A stretch of 59,713 nt of DNA from Rhodospirillales bacterium (GCA_022822205.1 JAJECC010000079.1:1-59713); one strand, 5' to 3'. Positions 43,523 through 52,634 are shown, counted from the first letter of the stretch. Program-made: numbers and translations. The notes: a model not told the origin generated them from the letters alone.

Positions 43523-43551
43523 CTATCAGGCCAGTCTTAAGAGACCCTTAA
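43523..43551 (-). promoter_or_regulatory. CtrA-type box TTAA-N7-TTAA placed as a promoter
   Basis: TTAA at 43537-43540 and TTAA at 43548-43551 are separated by 7 bp, the exact consensus for the cell-cycle regulator CtrA. On the minus strand the outer half (TTAAGG) lies 17 bp before TGATAG, so CtrA would bind over the -35. It lies in the gap after the DUF1192 gene. Confidence 0.55.
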
Positions 43552-43578
43552 TGGAGCCACGGCGGCTGGAGGGGCCGG

Positions 43579-43761
43579 TCACTTGCGGAAAAAAGATTCC
43601 GCACCAGAGCGAGCATCCTTTTTCAAGGCAATGGCGGCGCGGGCACGCTCGATTTCTCCCTCCATTTCGGCGATGTACTCGTGCAGCGCCTCGATGGACA
43701 TGATCTCCAGGTCCTTTTGATCCGGTTTTTTCTCAACGGGTTCGAGATCATCGGTATCCAT
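43579..43761 (-). CDS. DUF1192 family protein, 60 aa
   Basis: A short alphaproteobacterial protein that starts MDTDDLEPVEKKPDQKDLEI and continues with a helix, LHEYIAEMEGEIERARAAI. The ATG at 43761 has GGAGGGAG upstream; a frame to 43857 has no coding character. The function is unknown. It is divergent from the quinone oxidoreductase gene, a common arrangement for this family. Confidence 0.82.
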   Translation of the reverse strand: MDTDDLEPVEKKPDQKDLEIMSIEALHEYIAEMEGEIERARAAIALKKDARSGAESFFRK

Positions 43762-43855
43762 CGCACGCTCCCTCCGCGGAAGACCCGCCGGGTCTTGCTT
43801 GGCCGTTACCGGCAAGCATACTAGACCAAGGCAACGAGCGACAACCGGAGCGACC

Positions 43856-44860
43856 ATGACCGATCAACTCCCCGACCACATGCTATGCATCGAAATTCCG
43901 GAACCAGGGGGGCCCGAGGCTCTGAAACCCGGCCGGCGACCGGTTCCTGATGCCGCCGACGGCGAAATCCTGGTCCGGGTCGAAGCTGCCGGGGTCAATC
44001 GCCCCGATATCGTCCAACGGGAAGGCCGCTATCCGCCGCCGCCCGGCGTGACCGATATCCCCGGCCTGGAGATCGCCGGCACCATCGCCGCGCTCGGCGG
44101 CGGCGTCAGCGGCTGGAATGTGGGCGACAACGTCATCGCGCTGGTCGCCGGCGGCGGCTACGCCGAGTACTGTGCGGTTCCGGCGGCCCAAGCATTGCCC
44201 GTTCCGGACGGCCTCAACATGGTGGAAGCGGCGGCCATTCCCGAGACCTTCTTTACGGTCTGGAGCAATGTCTTTGACCGGTGCGCCCTGCAGCCCGGGG
44301 AAACCCTCCTGGTCCACGGAGGATCAAGCGGTATCGGCACCACCGCGATCATGCTCGCCTCGCAGTTGGGGAGCCATGTCATCGCCACCGCGGGGTCGGC
44401 CGAAAAGTGCCGGGCGTGTCTCGATTTGGGTGCGGAACTGGCCATCAACTACAAGGAACAGGATTTTGTCGAGGAGGTGATGAACCACACCGGCGGCAAC
44501 GGAGCCGACGTCGTGCTCGACATGGTCGCCGGGGACTATATCCCGAGAAACATCGCCTGCATGGCGGTGAGCGGCAGGCTCTGCATAATCGCGGCCCTCG
44601 GCGGATCGAAGGCGGAGGTGGATTTCAGACAGGTCTTCGTCAAACGGATGACCATAACCGGATCAACCCTGAGGGCACGGGACACGGCTTTCAAGAGCCG
44701 GATCGCGGAGAACCTGAAATCACGGGTCTGGCCGCTGTTCGAAGACGGGAAACTGAAACCGGTGATATACAAAACCCTGACGCTGAACGACGCCGACGAG
44801 GCGCATCGCGTCATGGAAGAAGGGCGCCATATCGGAAAAATAGTCCTGACAATCGGCTAA
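43856..44860 (+). CDS. NAD(P)H:quinone oxidoreductase, PIG3 type, 334 aa
   Basis: A zinc-free medium-chain dehydrogenase/reductase. GVNRPDIVQREGRYPPPPG is the PIG3 signature, and the nucleotide-binding loop is VHGGSSGIGTTAI. It should reduce quinones with NADPH. The ATG at 43856 has GGAG upstream; it is divergent from DUF1192. Confidence 0.9.
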   Translation: MTDQLPDHMLCIEIPEPGGPEALKPGRRPVPDAADGEILVRVEAAGVNRPDIVQREGRYPPPPGVTDIPGLEIAGTIAALGGGVSGWNVGDNVIALVAGGGYAEYCAVPAAQALPVPDGLNMVEAAAIPETFFTVWSNVFDRCALQPGETLLVHGGSSGIGTTAIMLASQLGSHVIATAGSAEKCRACLDLGAELAINYKEQDFVEEVMNHTGGNGADVVLDMVAGDYIPRNIACMAVSGRLCIIAALGGSKAEVDFRQVFVKRMTITGSTLRARDTAFKSRIAENLKSRVWPLFEDGKLKPVIYKTLTLNDADEAHRVMEEGRHIGKIVLTIG

Positions 44861-44879
44861 CGGCAGCTTTCCCGCAGAT

Positions 44880-44908
44880 TTGACCGGGCCCGGGGCGGCG
44901 GCTATATT
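44880..44908 (+). promoter_or_regulatory. trcR promoter
   Basis: TTGACC (44880-44885) and TATATT (44903-44908) are separated by exactly 17 bp, about 65 bases before the trcR start. Confidence 0.65.
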
Positions 44909-44972
44909 GCGCGCGACATTCCAGGCGTAGACCACGGTCCGCCTGCATCACCTTAAACGAGGAAGACGTGTG

Positions 44973-45707
44973 ATGGCACAGCCTCTCATGCCAAAGGCGA
45001 CCGCTGTTTGGCTGGTCGACAATACAGCGCTGACATTCGATCAGATCGCGGACTACTGCGGCCTTCATATCCTCGAGGTTCAGGCGATCGCGGACGGCGA
45101 GGTTGCGCCGGGTATGCAGGGCCTCGACCCGGTCGCCAACGGTCAGGTCAGCAAAGCGCAAATCGAGAAGTGTGAAGCGGATCCCGACGCCCGGCTGGAA
45201 ATGTCAAAACCGTCGGTCCCGCTCCCGAAGGTCCGCCAGAAGGGCGCCCGCTACACGCCGATCTCAAAGCGGCAGGACCGGCCCGACGCTATCGCCTGGC
45301 TCTTGAAGAGCTATCCCGAACTCAGTGATGCCCAGATCAGCCGCCTGATCGGCACCACCAAGCCGACCATCGAATCGGTGCGCAGCCGGACCCATCGCAA
45401 TATCGCCAATATCAAGGCGCAGAGCCCGGTCTATCTCGGTCTCTGTTCGGCGGCCGATCTGGAGAAAATGGTCGCAATCGCCCGGAAGCGCGCCGGCACG
45501 GAGCACGCGGCGCCTCAACAACCGCCGGACGAGGCCGGGGAAACCGCTCCGCCGGCCGACGAGACGGCCGGGACCGAAAGCCATCCCGCTACCGCCATCC
45601 CACCGGCGGCCGAGGTATTCGGCGATGTTCCGGCGGCCCCGCCGGTGGAGGATTCCGGAGACACCCCGGATCCGTTCGCCCCGCAACCACCGACCGCCAA
45701 CGATTAG
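44973..45707 (+). CDS. trcR: Cell cycle transcriptional regulator TrcR (DUF1013), 244 aa
   Basis: The N-terminal two thirds are the DUF1013 domain: PKATAVWLVDNTALTFDQIA, then AIAWLLKSYPELSDAQISRL and IGTTKPTIESVRSRTHRN, which looks like a helix-turn-helix. The C-terminal ~70 residues are Pro/Glu/Asp-rich and disordered. In Caulobacter the homologue is reported to affect cell-cycle transcription with RNA polymerase. The ATG at 44973 is preceded by a GTG and AGGAAG. Confidence 0.85.
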   Translation: MAQPLMPKATAVWLVDNTALTFDQIADYCGLHILEVQAIADGEVAPGMQGLDPVANGQVSKAQIEKCEADPDARLEMSKPSVPLPKVRQKGARYTPISKRQDRPDAIAWLLKSYPELSDAQISRLIGTTKPTIESVRSRTHRNIANIKAQSPVYLGLCSAADLEKMVAIARKRAGTEHAAPQQPPDEAGETAPPADETAGTESHPATAIPPAAEVFGDVPAAPPVEDSGDTPDPFAPQPPTAND

Positions 45708-45712
45708 CCCGG

Positions 45713-47212
45713 CTATCCGCCGCCGAACGAAATCCCCTGTGCGAGGGGCAATTCCCTTGAGTAGTTGATGGTGTTCGTCGCCCGGCGCATATAGGCCTTC
45801 CAGGCGTCGGAACCGGACTCGCGCCCCCCGCCGGTTTCCTTCTCGCCGCCGAAGGCTCCGCCGATTTCGGCGCCCGACGGACCGATGTTCACGTTGGCTA
45901 TGCCGCAATCGCTCCCCGACGCCGACAGGAACCGCTCGGCCTCCCGCAGATCGGTCGTGAAGATACTCGACGCGAGGCCCTGACCGACATCGTTATGGAG
46001 CGCGATCGCCTCGTCCAAATCGTCATATCCGAGGACGTACAATATGGGGGCGAACGTCTCTTCGCGAACGATGGCCGATTGCCCGGGCATTTCGGCGATG
46101 GCCGGCCGGACATAGAACGCCTCCGGGCAGGTATCGCCGAGTTGCCTCTCTCCACCGGTCACGACCCCGCCTTCCTTCCGCGCCTGCTTCAACGCCGATT
46201 GCATTGCGTCGAAGGCCGCCCGATCGATCAGCGGGCCGACCAGCGTTTTCTCGGCAAACGGATCACCGACCGGGACCTCCGCGTAGGCCGCTTTCAGCCG
46301 CGAAAGCAATTCTTCACGGACATCGGTGTGAACGATCAGGCGGCGCAGGGACGTGCACCTTTGTCCTGCCGTTCCGACGGCCGCAAACAGGATTGCCCGG
46401 ACAGCCAGGTCCAAATCGGCGGACGGGGCGACAATCATCGCGTTATTGCCGCCGAGTTCGAGGATCGATCGGCCAAACCGCCGGGCCACCCGGGGACCCA
46501 CGTCCCGGCCCATGCGGCAGCTGCCGGTCGCGCTGATCAGACGCATTCGCGGATCGTCGACAACCAGTTGACCGATTGTCCGGTCCCCGATCAGGACCGA
46601 CGACAGACCCGCCGGCGCATCGCCGAACTCAGCCGCCGCCCGCTCGAAGAGGTGCCGGCACGCCAGCGCCGTAACGGGTGTTTTCTCGGATGGTTTCCAT
46701 ACCACGGGATCACCGCAAACGATCGCCAGCGCCGTATTCCATGACCAGACGGCGACGGGAAAATTGAACGCGCTGATGACGCCCACGGGGCCCAGGGGGT
46801 GCCAGGTTTCCATCATCCGATGCCCGGGCCGTTCCGACGCGATGGTCAAACCGTGGAGCTGGCGGGAAAGGCCGACCGCGAAGTCACAAATATCGATCAT
46901 TTCCTGGACCTCGCCGAGGCCCTCTTGAAGAATTTTTCCGGCCTCGAGCGTCACCAAGCGGCCAAGCGGCTCCTTGTGCCGGCGAAGCTGATTGCCGAAA
47001 AGCCGGATGAGTTCTCCGCGGCGCGGCGGCGGGACGTCTCGCCAGTGCCGAAAGGCGTTCTCGGCGGCGGACAATTTGGCTGCGGTGGAATCGGCCGTAT
47101 CGGCGGCCACCGACGCGATGACCGTTCCATCAATTGGCGAAGCGACCGGATAGCCGCCGCAATCCACGTCCGACAAGGGCAGACCGATCGGCTTGAGAAT
47201 ATCTTGAAGCAT
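45713..47212 (-). CDS. Aldehyde dehydrogenase, antiquitin/ALDH7-like, 499 aa
   Basis: NAD-dependent oxidation of a semialdehyde. The catalytic Cys lies in TAGQRCTSLRR and the general base Glu in LELGGNNAM; WKPSEKTPVTAL forms the NAD site. The start LKPIGLPLSDVDCGG and the C-terminal GGAFGGEKETGGGRESGSD fit the piperideine-6-carboxylate (aminoadipate semialdehyde) dehydrogenase group of lysine breakdown. The substrate is an inference. The ATG at 47212 is chosen over an upstream TTG. Confidence 0.85.
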   Translation of the reverse strand: MLQDILKPIGLPLSDVDCGGYPVASPIDGTVIASVAADTADSTAAKLSAAENAFRHWRDVPPPRRGELIRLFGNQLRRHKEPLGRLVTLEAGKILQEGLGEVQEMIDICDFAVGLSRQLHGLTIASERPGHRMMETWHPLGPVGVISAFNFPVAVWSWNTALAIVCGDPVVWKPSEKTPVTALACRHLFERAAAEFGDAPAGLSSVLIGDRTIGQLVVDDPRMRLISATGSCRMGRDVGPRVARRFGRSILELGGNNAMIVAPSADLDLAVRAILFAAVGTAGQRCTSLRRLIVHTDVREELLSRLKAAYAEVPVGDPFAEKTLVGPLIDRAAFDAMQSALKQARKEGGVVTGGERQLGDTCPEAFYVRPAIAEMPGQSAIVREETFAPILYVLGYDDLDEAIALHNDVGQGLASSIFTTDLREAERFLSASGSDCGIANVNIGPSGAEIGGAFGGEKETGGGRESGSDAWKAYMRRATNTINYSRELPLAQGISFGGG

Positions 47213-47390
47213 GGACCCAAATCCCAATAGCAAGGCCGGTTCGCGCCGGCCGCACGGAACGCCGCCGACGGCGCGGGCGCCGGTCGGAATCGCAACTATA
47301 TATGATTTAGGTGCGCGAACGGCGTTCGCCAGACGGCGCCGATCAACTCACTGTCAGTGGCAGGCGGTATCCCGCCTGATACCGGTTTGC

Positions 47391-47558
47391 TTATAGGGCG
47401 TCGAGCTCCGCGAGCTCGTCTTTTATTCGGAGCTTCTGGCGTTTGAGAGTCGCGATGAGCAAATCATCGGGTGTAGAACTTTCAAACTCTCTTTCGATTT
47501 CGGATTCGAGTTCTTGGTGCCTCGTTTTCAGCACGTCGATTCGATCCTTATCCGCCAT
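47391..47558 (-). CDS. DUF465 (YdcH-like) small protein, 55 aa
   Basis: A very short gene with a perfect ribosome site (AGGAGGTAAG) before the ATG at 47558. The product, MADKDRIDVLKTRHQELESE at the start and LKRQKLRIKDELAELDAL at the end, is the DUF465 helical hairpin. The function of the family is unknown. A paralogue lies at 49359. Confidence 0.85.
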   Translation of the reverse strand: MADKDRIDVLKTRHQELESEIEREFESSTPDDLLIATLKRQKLRIKDELAELDAL

Positions 47559-47624
47559 CTATCTTACCTCCTAACTTGGCCTTCTTTCACTGCCTGCAAT
47601 CTTAAGGCTCCCCTTGCGGCGAAA

Positions 47625-48161
47625 TCAAGAGCCGCTCTGCCGGCCCCCCGTCCGGACAAGCCGGTCGAACGCCGCGCAAATGGCGTCCAATTCCCGGACC
47701 GTGTCGTCATCCGGGGGAACATCCCTCATTTTCAGGTAGTTGGAGAGTGCCGCCCGGATGTCGCCGGGGCCGTCTCCGCCGGGTTTTTTGGTTCGCACAT
47801 GGGAGGCAAAGATCATGTCTTGAACAATCTTTTCGGCGTCGAGTTCCGCGGACTTGATACCGTCACGATACTCCCGGACGCCGCCCGCAGGCGCATCCGG
47901 CCCGGGTTCCTTGAGCCAACGCCTGATTCGCCGGAGTGGCCGAATCACCTCTTCCCGCCAAGGCGCGACGAGGAGATCCACCCGTTCGAAATCGGCGGCG
48001 GAGGCGGTCCGGCCCTGGCTCGCCATCCACGCGGCGTACAGCAGGATATTGACATCGAGGCCGAGGCGATCCTGCAGCGTCAGGCAGGCCTCCGCAACGC
48101 CGTCCCGCTGATAGAAATCCAACGAGAATTGCCAGAAGTGATTTGTCTCGGCGGAGGACAT
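47625..48161 (-). CDS. TIGR02444 family protein, 178 aa
   Basis: It begins MSSAETNHFWQFSLDFYQRD and continues CLTLQDRLGLDVNILLYAAW, the signature of this uncharacterised family. The protein is helical with no membrane segment. It lies two bases after pfkA, so the two are probably translated from one transcript. The function is unknown. Confidence 0.82.
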   Translation of the reverse strand: MSSAETNHFWQFSLDFYQRDGVAEACLTLQDRLGLDVNILLYAAWMASQGRTASAADFERVDLLVAPWREEVIRPLRRIRRWLKEPGPDAPAGGVREYRDGIKSAELDAEKIVQDMIFASHVRTKKPGGDGPGDIRAALSNYLKMRDVPPDDDTVRELDAICAAFDRLVRTGGRQSGS

Positions 48162-48163
48162 TC

Positions 48164-49249
48164 CTAGTCCCCGAGCGATATGCCGAGGCCACGGGCCGTG
48201 CAAACCAGCGTATCGTCGAGAGAAACGGCACGGGTGCGTTGATTGACCTCGTCAAGCGGTACGTCCACCACCTGGCGATGCTGCCAGGACACCATGCGGC
48301 CGGTCTTCCCTTCGGCCAGAAGATCGACCGCTTTCACGCCAAAGGCCGAAGCGACAATTCGGTCGTGGCTGCTTGGAACGCCGCCGCGCTGAACGTGGCC
48401 CAGAACCGTTACCCGGGTATCGGATCCGGTGCGTTCCGAGATCTGCTCGCTGAGGAGCTGCCCTATCCCGCCATAGCGCCGGTATCCCTGGGTGGTGATG
48501 TACGACCGGGCATCTTCTCCAAGAGGATGGGCGGCTTCCGCGACGACGACGAGGGAATGATTGCGCCCGCGTTCCCGGACGCGGTTGATCTTTGCGGCCA
48601 CCTTCTCGATATCGAAAGGAATTTCGGGGATCAATATGACATCGGCGCCACCGGCGATCCCGGCGCTGAGCGCGATGTGTCCGGCGTCCCGTCCCATCAC
48701 CTCGAGGATCATGACCCGCTCGTGACTCTCGGCGGTCGGCAGCAGCCGATCAAGCGCCTCGACAGCCGTGCTGAGGGCCGTGGTGAACCCGATGGCGTAT
48801 TCGGTGAGCGGCACGTCATTATCAATTGTTTTGGGAATGGCAATCATCGGAATGCCGCCGAGTTCAGCCAGCCGATGGAGAATCTTGAGACTGCCGTCTC
48901 CGCCGATGACGATCAGCCCGCTCAACTCCAGCTCCTGAAAGCCGGAAACGAATTGCGGGGAAATATCTTGTGTCGTCCCGTCGGGCATAGGATAGGCGAA
49001 CGGATCTCCGTGAGTGGTGGTCCCGAGTATGGTGCCCCCCATGCGCAGGATGTCGCCGGTAAACAGGCCGGGTTTCAGTTCCTCGTAGCGCATCGGACGC
49101 TCCAGCAGACCCCTCGACCCATCGTGAATACCGATGACCTGCCAGCCATACCCGTCGTCGGCACGCTGCACGGCGGCCCGGATCGCCGCGTTGAGACCGG
49201 CACAATCGCCGCCACTCGTGAGTATCCCAATTCTAGAATTTTGATTCAT
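48164..49249 (-). CDS. pfkA: 6-phosphofructokinase, GGDGS/PKTIDND type, 361 aa
   Basis: It phosphorylates fructose-6-phosphate. The nucleotide loop is GILTSGGDCAGLNAAIR and the substrate site MGRDAGHIAL. The two diagnostic sites are GGDGS (glycine, as in ATP enzymes) and PKTIDND (lysine, as in pyrophosphate enzymes). This mixed pattern is seen in group III enzymes, which differ in donor, so the phosphoryl donor cannot be assigned. It heads a transcript with the TIGR02444 gene. Confidence 0.92.
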   Translation of the reverse strand: MNQNSRIGILTSGGDCAGLNAAIRAAVQRADDGYGWQVIGIHDGSRGLLERPMRYEELKPGLFTGDILRMGGTILGTTTHGDPFAYPMPDGTTQDISPQFVSGFQELELSGLIVIGGDGSLKILHRLAELGGIPMIAIPKTIDNDVPLTEYAIGFTTALSTAVEALDRLLPTAESHERVMILEVMGRDAGHIALSAGIAGGADVILIPEIPFDIEKVAAKINRVRERGRNHSLVVVAEAAHPLGEDARSYITTQGYRRYGGIGQLLSEQISERTGSDTRVTVLGHVQRGGVPSSHDRIVASAFGVKAVDLLAEGKTGRMVSWQHRQVVDVPLDEVNQRTRAVSLDDTLVCTARGLGISLGD

Positions 49250-49358
49250 TCTCGCTTACCCAAGTCTTTCGGCCGCCCTTGCCATCGGAGACAGTCCCGG
49301 CTGCCCTTTTGACCATACTCTGCTATTATAGGCGTCATCCTCCAACCAATGCGAACCA

Positions 49359-49559
49359 ATGGCAGAGACCGAGGATCTTCAGGCACGGATTGACGGGCTC
49401 AAAGCAGAGCACCGTGAGCTAGACGCCCAGATCAAGGCGTTGACCGAATCGCCGCCATTCGACCAAATCAAGATTCAACGCCTGAAAAAAAGGAAGCTGG
49501 CGCTCAAGGACGAAATCACTCGCCTTCACGCCATCGGCCTCCCGGACATTATCGCCTGA
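49359..49559 (+). CDS. DUF465 family protein, 66 aa
   Basis: A second copy of the short helical hairpin family: LQARIDGLKAEHRELDAQIK, then IQRLKKRKLALKDEITRL. It is divergent from pfkA and related to the gene at 47391; the pfkA-TIGR02444 pair lies between the two. The function is unknown. Confidence 0.85.
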   Translation: MAETEDLQARIDGLKAEHRELDAQIKALTESPPFDQIKIQRLKKRKLALKDEITRLHAIGLPDIIA

Positions 49560-49603
49560 CCAAGCGAATCAAACGGGTGACCGCAAATCCGCATTCGCGA
49601 TGT

Positions 49604-50254
49604 TCAGACCGCCCGGCGCCGTGAAGCGAGCACGCGAAGTACCTTGAAAGGCGACGGCAACAGCCCCGCCGCCTTCCGCACCCGGGCCTGAAGCTTCGGA
49701 ATTCGCATCACATCGCCGATGCGGCGGTCGAGAAATTCCCAGGTGGCCTCGCGGCCCTCCGAATCGTCGTTGAGCCAATAAAGGACCGTGGAGCCGTACA
49801 CGCCCGCCAGCAACCCGCGCTTGGTGTAGTAATTGAAATCGGTCGCGTTGTCGCCGGCCGCATACCACATGGTATCCACGGTCTTCATCAGCAGCCGCGC
49901 CGCCAAAAGCTTTCGGCCCGGGACGGCGAGATACGACATGAGCCGTCGGATCGCCTCGCGATCATTTTCCGCCGCTTCCAGCCGCAACTGAACGGCGGCG
50001 GTGATCCGGTCACGTACCTTCATTTCTCCGACACCGGCCGCTTCCATCGCGTCGGCCATCTCTTCGTCCGCAAGGACGCTGTACACCTCGGCCGCTTGAT
50101 TGAGGCCCCGCGGAAACAGGCGTTCGACAATGTCTTCATGTTCGCCGCAATCGAGGGCGCCGGCGCGGAGAGCCGCCTTGCTCCAGCCGTCGAAGGTGAC
50201 ATGCGGCAGCATGGCTCGGACAATGTCGGACCTTAGTTCGTCCAGGCTGGACAT
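49604..50254 (-). CDS. COQ9 family ubiquinone biosynthesis protein, 216 aa
   Basis: A TetR-like helical lipid-binding protein that presents quinone intermediates to COQ7 hydroxylase in eukaryotes and alphaproteobacteria. The start VRAMLPHVTFDGWSKAALRA and the domain DTMWYAAGDNATDFNYYTKR with GLLAGVYGSTVLYWL are diagnostic. It lies 4 bases after the peptide deformylase gene. Confidence 0.92.
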   Translation of the reverse strand: MSSLDELRSDIVRAMLPHVTFDGWSKAALRAGALDCGEHEDIVERLFPRGLNQAAEVYSVLADEEMADAMEAAGVGEMKVRDRITAAVQLRLEAAENDREAIRRLMSYLAVPGRKLLAARLLMKTVDTMWYAAGDNATDFNYYTKRGLLAGVYGSTVLYWLNDDSEGREATWEFLDRRIGDVMRIPKLQARVRKAAGLLPSPFKVLRVLASRRRAV

Positions 50255-50258
50255 TGCG

Positions 50259-50810
50259 TCACTCTCCCCGCACCGAATTGACCAGGTCCTGGTTGCGCTG
50301 CACTTCCTCGGCGAACCCCAACAGCGTCAAATCCTCCATCCGCATCGGATAGAGTATGCCGTCCAGATGGTCGCATTCGTGCTGGACCGCGCGGGCATGG
50401 AAACCACTGGCGATCCGCTCGTCGGTCTCGCCTTCGGGTGTGGTCCAACTGTACTTGATTCGATCGAATCTGGGCACCGCCCCCATCATATCCGGCACCG
50501 ACAGACAAGCCTCCCAATCCACGCTTTTTTCGTCGGTCAGCGGCTCGATCACCGGATTGACCATCAAGGTCAGCGGCTGGGGCTCCTCCTCTTCCTCCTC
50601 ACCGGCACGATGTTCCGGAATATAGAAGATCACCACGCGCCGAGGGACGTGAACCTGGGGCGCCGCCAAGCCAATACCACCCGCATCCTCCAGGGTATCG
50701 ATCATATCGTTGATAAGATTGGCGATTTCGGGCGCGGTCGGATCTTCCACGGGCTCCGCCTTGCGGTGTAGAACCGGATGTCCCATGCGGGCGATCTTGA
50801 GAATGGCCAT
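50259..50810 (-). CDS. def: Peptide deformylase, 183 aa
   Basis: It removes the formyl group from new proteins. The motifs are GIGLAAPQV (motif 1), EACLSVPD (motif 2) and HECDHLDG (motif 3). Motif 2 normally reads EGCLS; here Ala replaces Gly, although the metal-binding Cys is kept. A Glu-rich insert (HRAGEEEEEEPQP) lies after motif 1. The ATG at 50810 gives MAILKIARMG, typical of the family. It is likely an accessory deformylase. Confidence 0.9.
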   Translation of the reverse strand: MAILKIARMGHPVLHRKAEPVEDPTAPEIANLINDMIDTLEDAGGIGLAAPQVHVPRRVVIFYIPEHRAGEEEEEEPQPLTLMVNPVIEPLTDEKSVDWEACLSVPDMMGAVPRFDRIKYSWTTPEGETDERIASGFHARAVQHECDHLDGILYPMRMEDLTLLGFAEEVQRNQDLVNSVRGE

Positions 50811-50945
50811 GTTGATCAATATGGACGATTTGAACGCGAGGTCAATTGCGGCGAATATTCGCCCAATCGCCCTTCACAATTGGATTTCAGTATGTTAGAA
50901 GGCCCGCCTTCGTCACTAATCATGACTGAAAAAGGTTGAGTCCAC

Positions 50946-51149
50946 GTGCATGTAACCGTCCGCGACAACAATGTCGATCAGGCCCTAAAGGCCCTCAAAA
51001 AGAAGATGCAGCGTGAAGGCGTCTTCCGTGAAATGAAACTGCGCCGTTCCTATGAGAAGCCCTCCGAGCGCCGGGCCCGCGAAAAGGCCGAAGCCGTTCG
51101 CCGGGCACGGAAACTGGAGCGCAAGCGCCTGGAGCGCGAAGGCTTCTAA
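50946..51149 (+). CDS. rpsU: 30S ribosomal protein S21, 67 aa
   Basis: The start codon is a GTG (then CAT GTA ACC), giving [20 protein letters not shown] and a basic tail, the S21 signature. It is divergent from def and ends with a clear terminator. Confidence 0.95.
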   Translation: MHVTVRDNNVDQALKALKKKMQREGVFREMKLRRSYEKPSERRAREKAEAVRRARKLERKRLEREGF

Positions 51150-51177
51150 GGAGCCCCCGTTTCACGACCGGTGATCA

Positions 51178-51205
51178 AGCCGCGTCCGGATAGGACGCGG
51201 CTTTT
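51178..51205 (+). terminator. rpsU rho-independent terminator
   Basis: GCCGCGTCC (51179-51187) pairs perfectly with GGACGCGGC (51193-51201) around a 5-nt loop and is followed by TTTT, 30 bases after the rpsU stop. Confidence 0.88.
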
Positions 51206-51233
51206 GCACGTCCGGAGGACAGAGGGTCCCCCG

Positions 51234-52624
51234 TCAACCGACCGCCTGAACGATTTCCTCGGTGGTTTTTTTGGCGTCGCCGAACACCATCATGGTGTTG
51301 TCCCGGAAGAACAGTTCGTTGTCGACACCGGCGTAGCCGGACGCCATGGAGCGTTTCAGGAACAGCACCGTTCCCGAATTCTCGACATCCAAAATCGGCA
51401 TGCCGTAAATCGGGCTCGCGGTGTCCGTCTTCGCCGCCGGGTTGGTCACATCGTTGGCGCCGATGACGAACGCCACGTCGGCGGTCGAGAATTCGTGGTT
51501 GATTTCTTCCAGCTCAAAGACCTCGTCGTAAGGTACATTGGCCTCCGCCAGCAGCACGTTCATGTGGCCGGGCATCCGCCCGGCGACGGGGTGAACGGCG
51601 TAGGCCACTTCGACACCTTCTTCCTTCAACAGATCAGACATTTCGCGGAGCGCGTGCTGTGCCTGGGCGACGGCCATGCCGTAACCCGGAACGATGATGA
51701 CCTTGGACGCGTTCTTGAGAATGAAGCCGGCGTCCTCGGCGCTGCCGGACTTGACCGCGCGGTCGCCGGCAGGCCCCGCCGCGGCCGCAGCCGAATCGCC
51801 GCCGAACCCGCCGAGCAGCACATTGAAGATCGAGCGGTTCATGCCCTTGCACATGATGTAGGACAGGATCGCGCCCGACGACCCCACCAACGCGCCGGTA
51901 ATGATCAATGCCGTATTGGACAGCGTGAACCCGATGCCGCACGCAGCCCAACCCGAATAAGAGTTGATATGCTGACGACCACGGGCATGTCGGCGCCCCC
52001 GATGGGGATAATAATCAGGAAGCCGATAAGGAATGACAGGACGACGATGGTCCAGAACGCGTTATCGCCGTTGGAGACGACCAACCAAACGATGGCGGCA
52101 ACGATGGCAATACCGATCAGCGCATTGAGGGGATGCTGCCCCGGAAATACGATGGGCGATCCGGACATGACGCCCTGCAGCTTCGCAAACGCGATCACCG
52201 AACCGGAAAAGGTGACCGCGCCGATCGCGGTGCCGAGGGCCATTTCAATCAGGCTGGCCGTGGCGATATCGCCCCGCGCACCGATACCGTAAGCTTCCGG
52301 CGCGAAGAATGCCGCGGCGGCAACCGCGACGGCGGCAAGCCCGACCAGCGAGTGGAACGCCGCCACCAACTGCGGCAAAGCCGTCATTTGGATCTTGAGC
52401 GCTACGACGGTGCCGATTGCTCCGCCGATGACAACGCCGAGGAGAATCAGTTCAAAGCTGATGATGGTGGGATCGGCCAGGGTCGTGGCAACCGCCACGA
52501 TCATGCCGACGATCCCGAACATGTTGCCCTGACGCGCCGATTCGGGGGAACTCAGCCCCCGAAGCGCCAGGATGAAACATACGGCGGCGAAGAGGTAGGC
52601 GAAGCCTGTTGCTGTTTCACTCAT
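51234..52624 (-). pseudogene. pntB: NAD(P) transhydrogenase beta subunit, one-base frameshift
   Basis: The N-terminal half (52624 to ~51969) has the membrane segments, and the C-terminal half holds the NADP-binding domain ([20 protein letters not shown], later [14 protein letters not shown]). At about 51968 the frame is lost: GCC GAC ATG CCC GTG GTC GTC AGC is followed by ATATCAACT, and adding one base restores AGC ATG ATC AAC TCT and the usual NSYSGWA. With that base the gene has 464 codons, the normal length. PntB completes the proton-pumping transhydrogenase that makes NADPH. A sequencing error or a real recent mutation are both possible. Confidence 0.9.
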
Positions 52625-52634
52625 CCGGCGTCCC

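Noticed and set aside
43318..43550. tRNA or tmRNA gene in the gene-free stretch after hsp20
   Set aside because: A GTTCGAA string occurs near 43471, but no acceptor stem, anticodon arm or CCA end can be formed around it.
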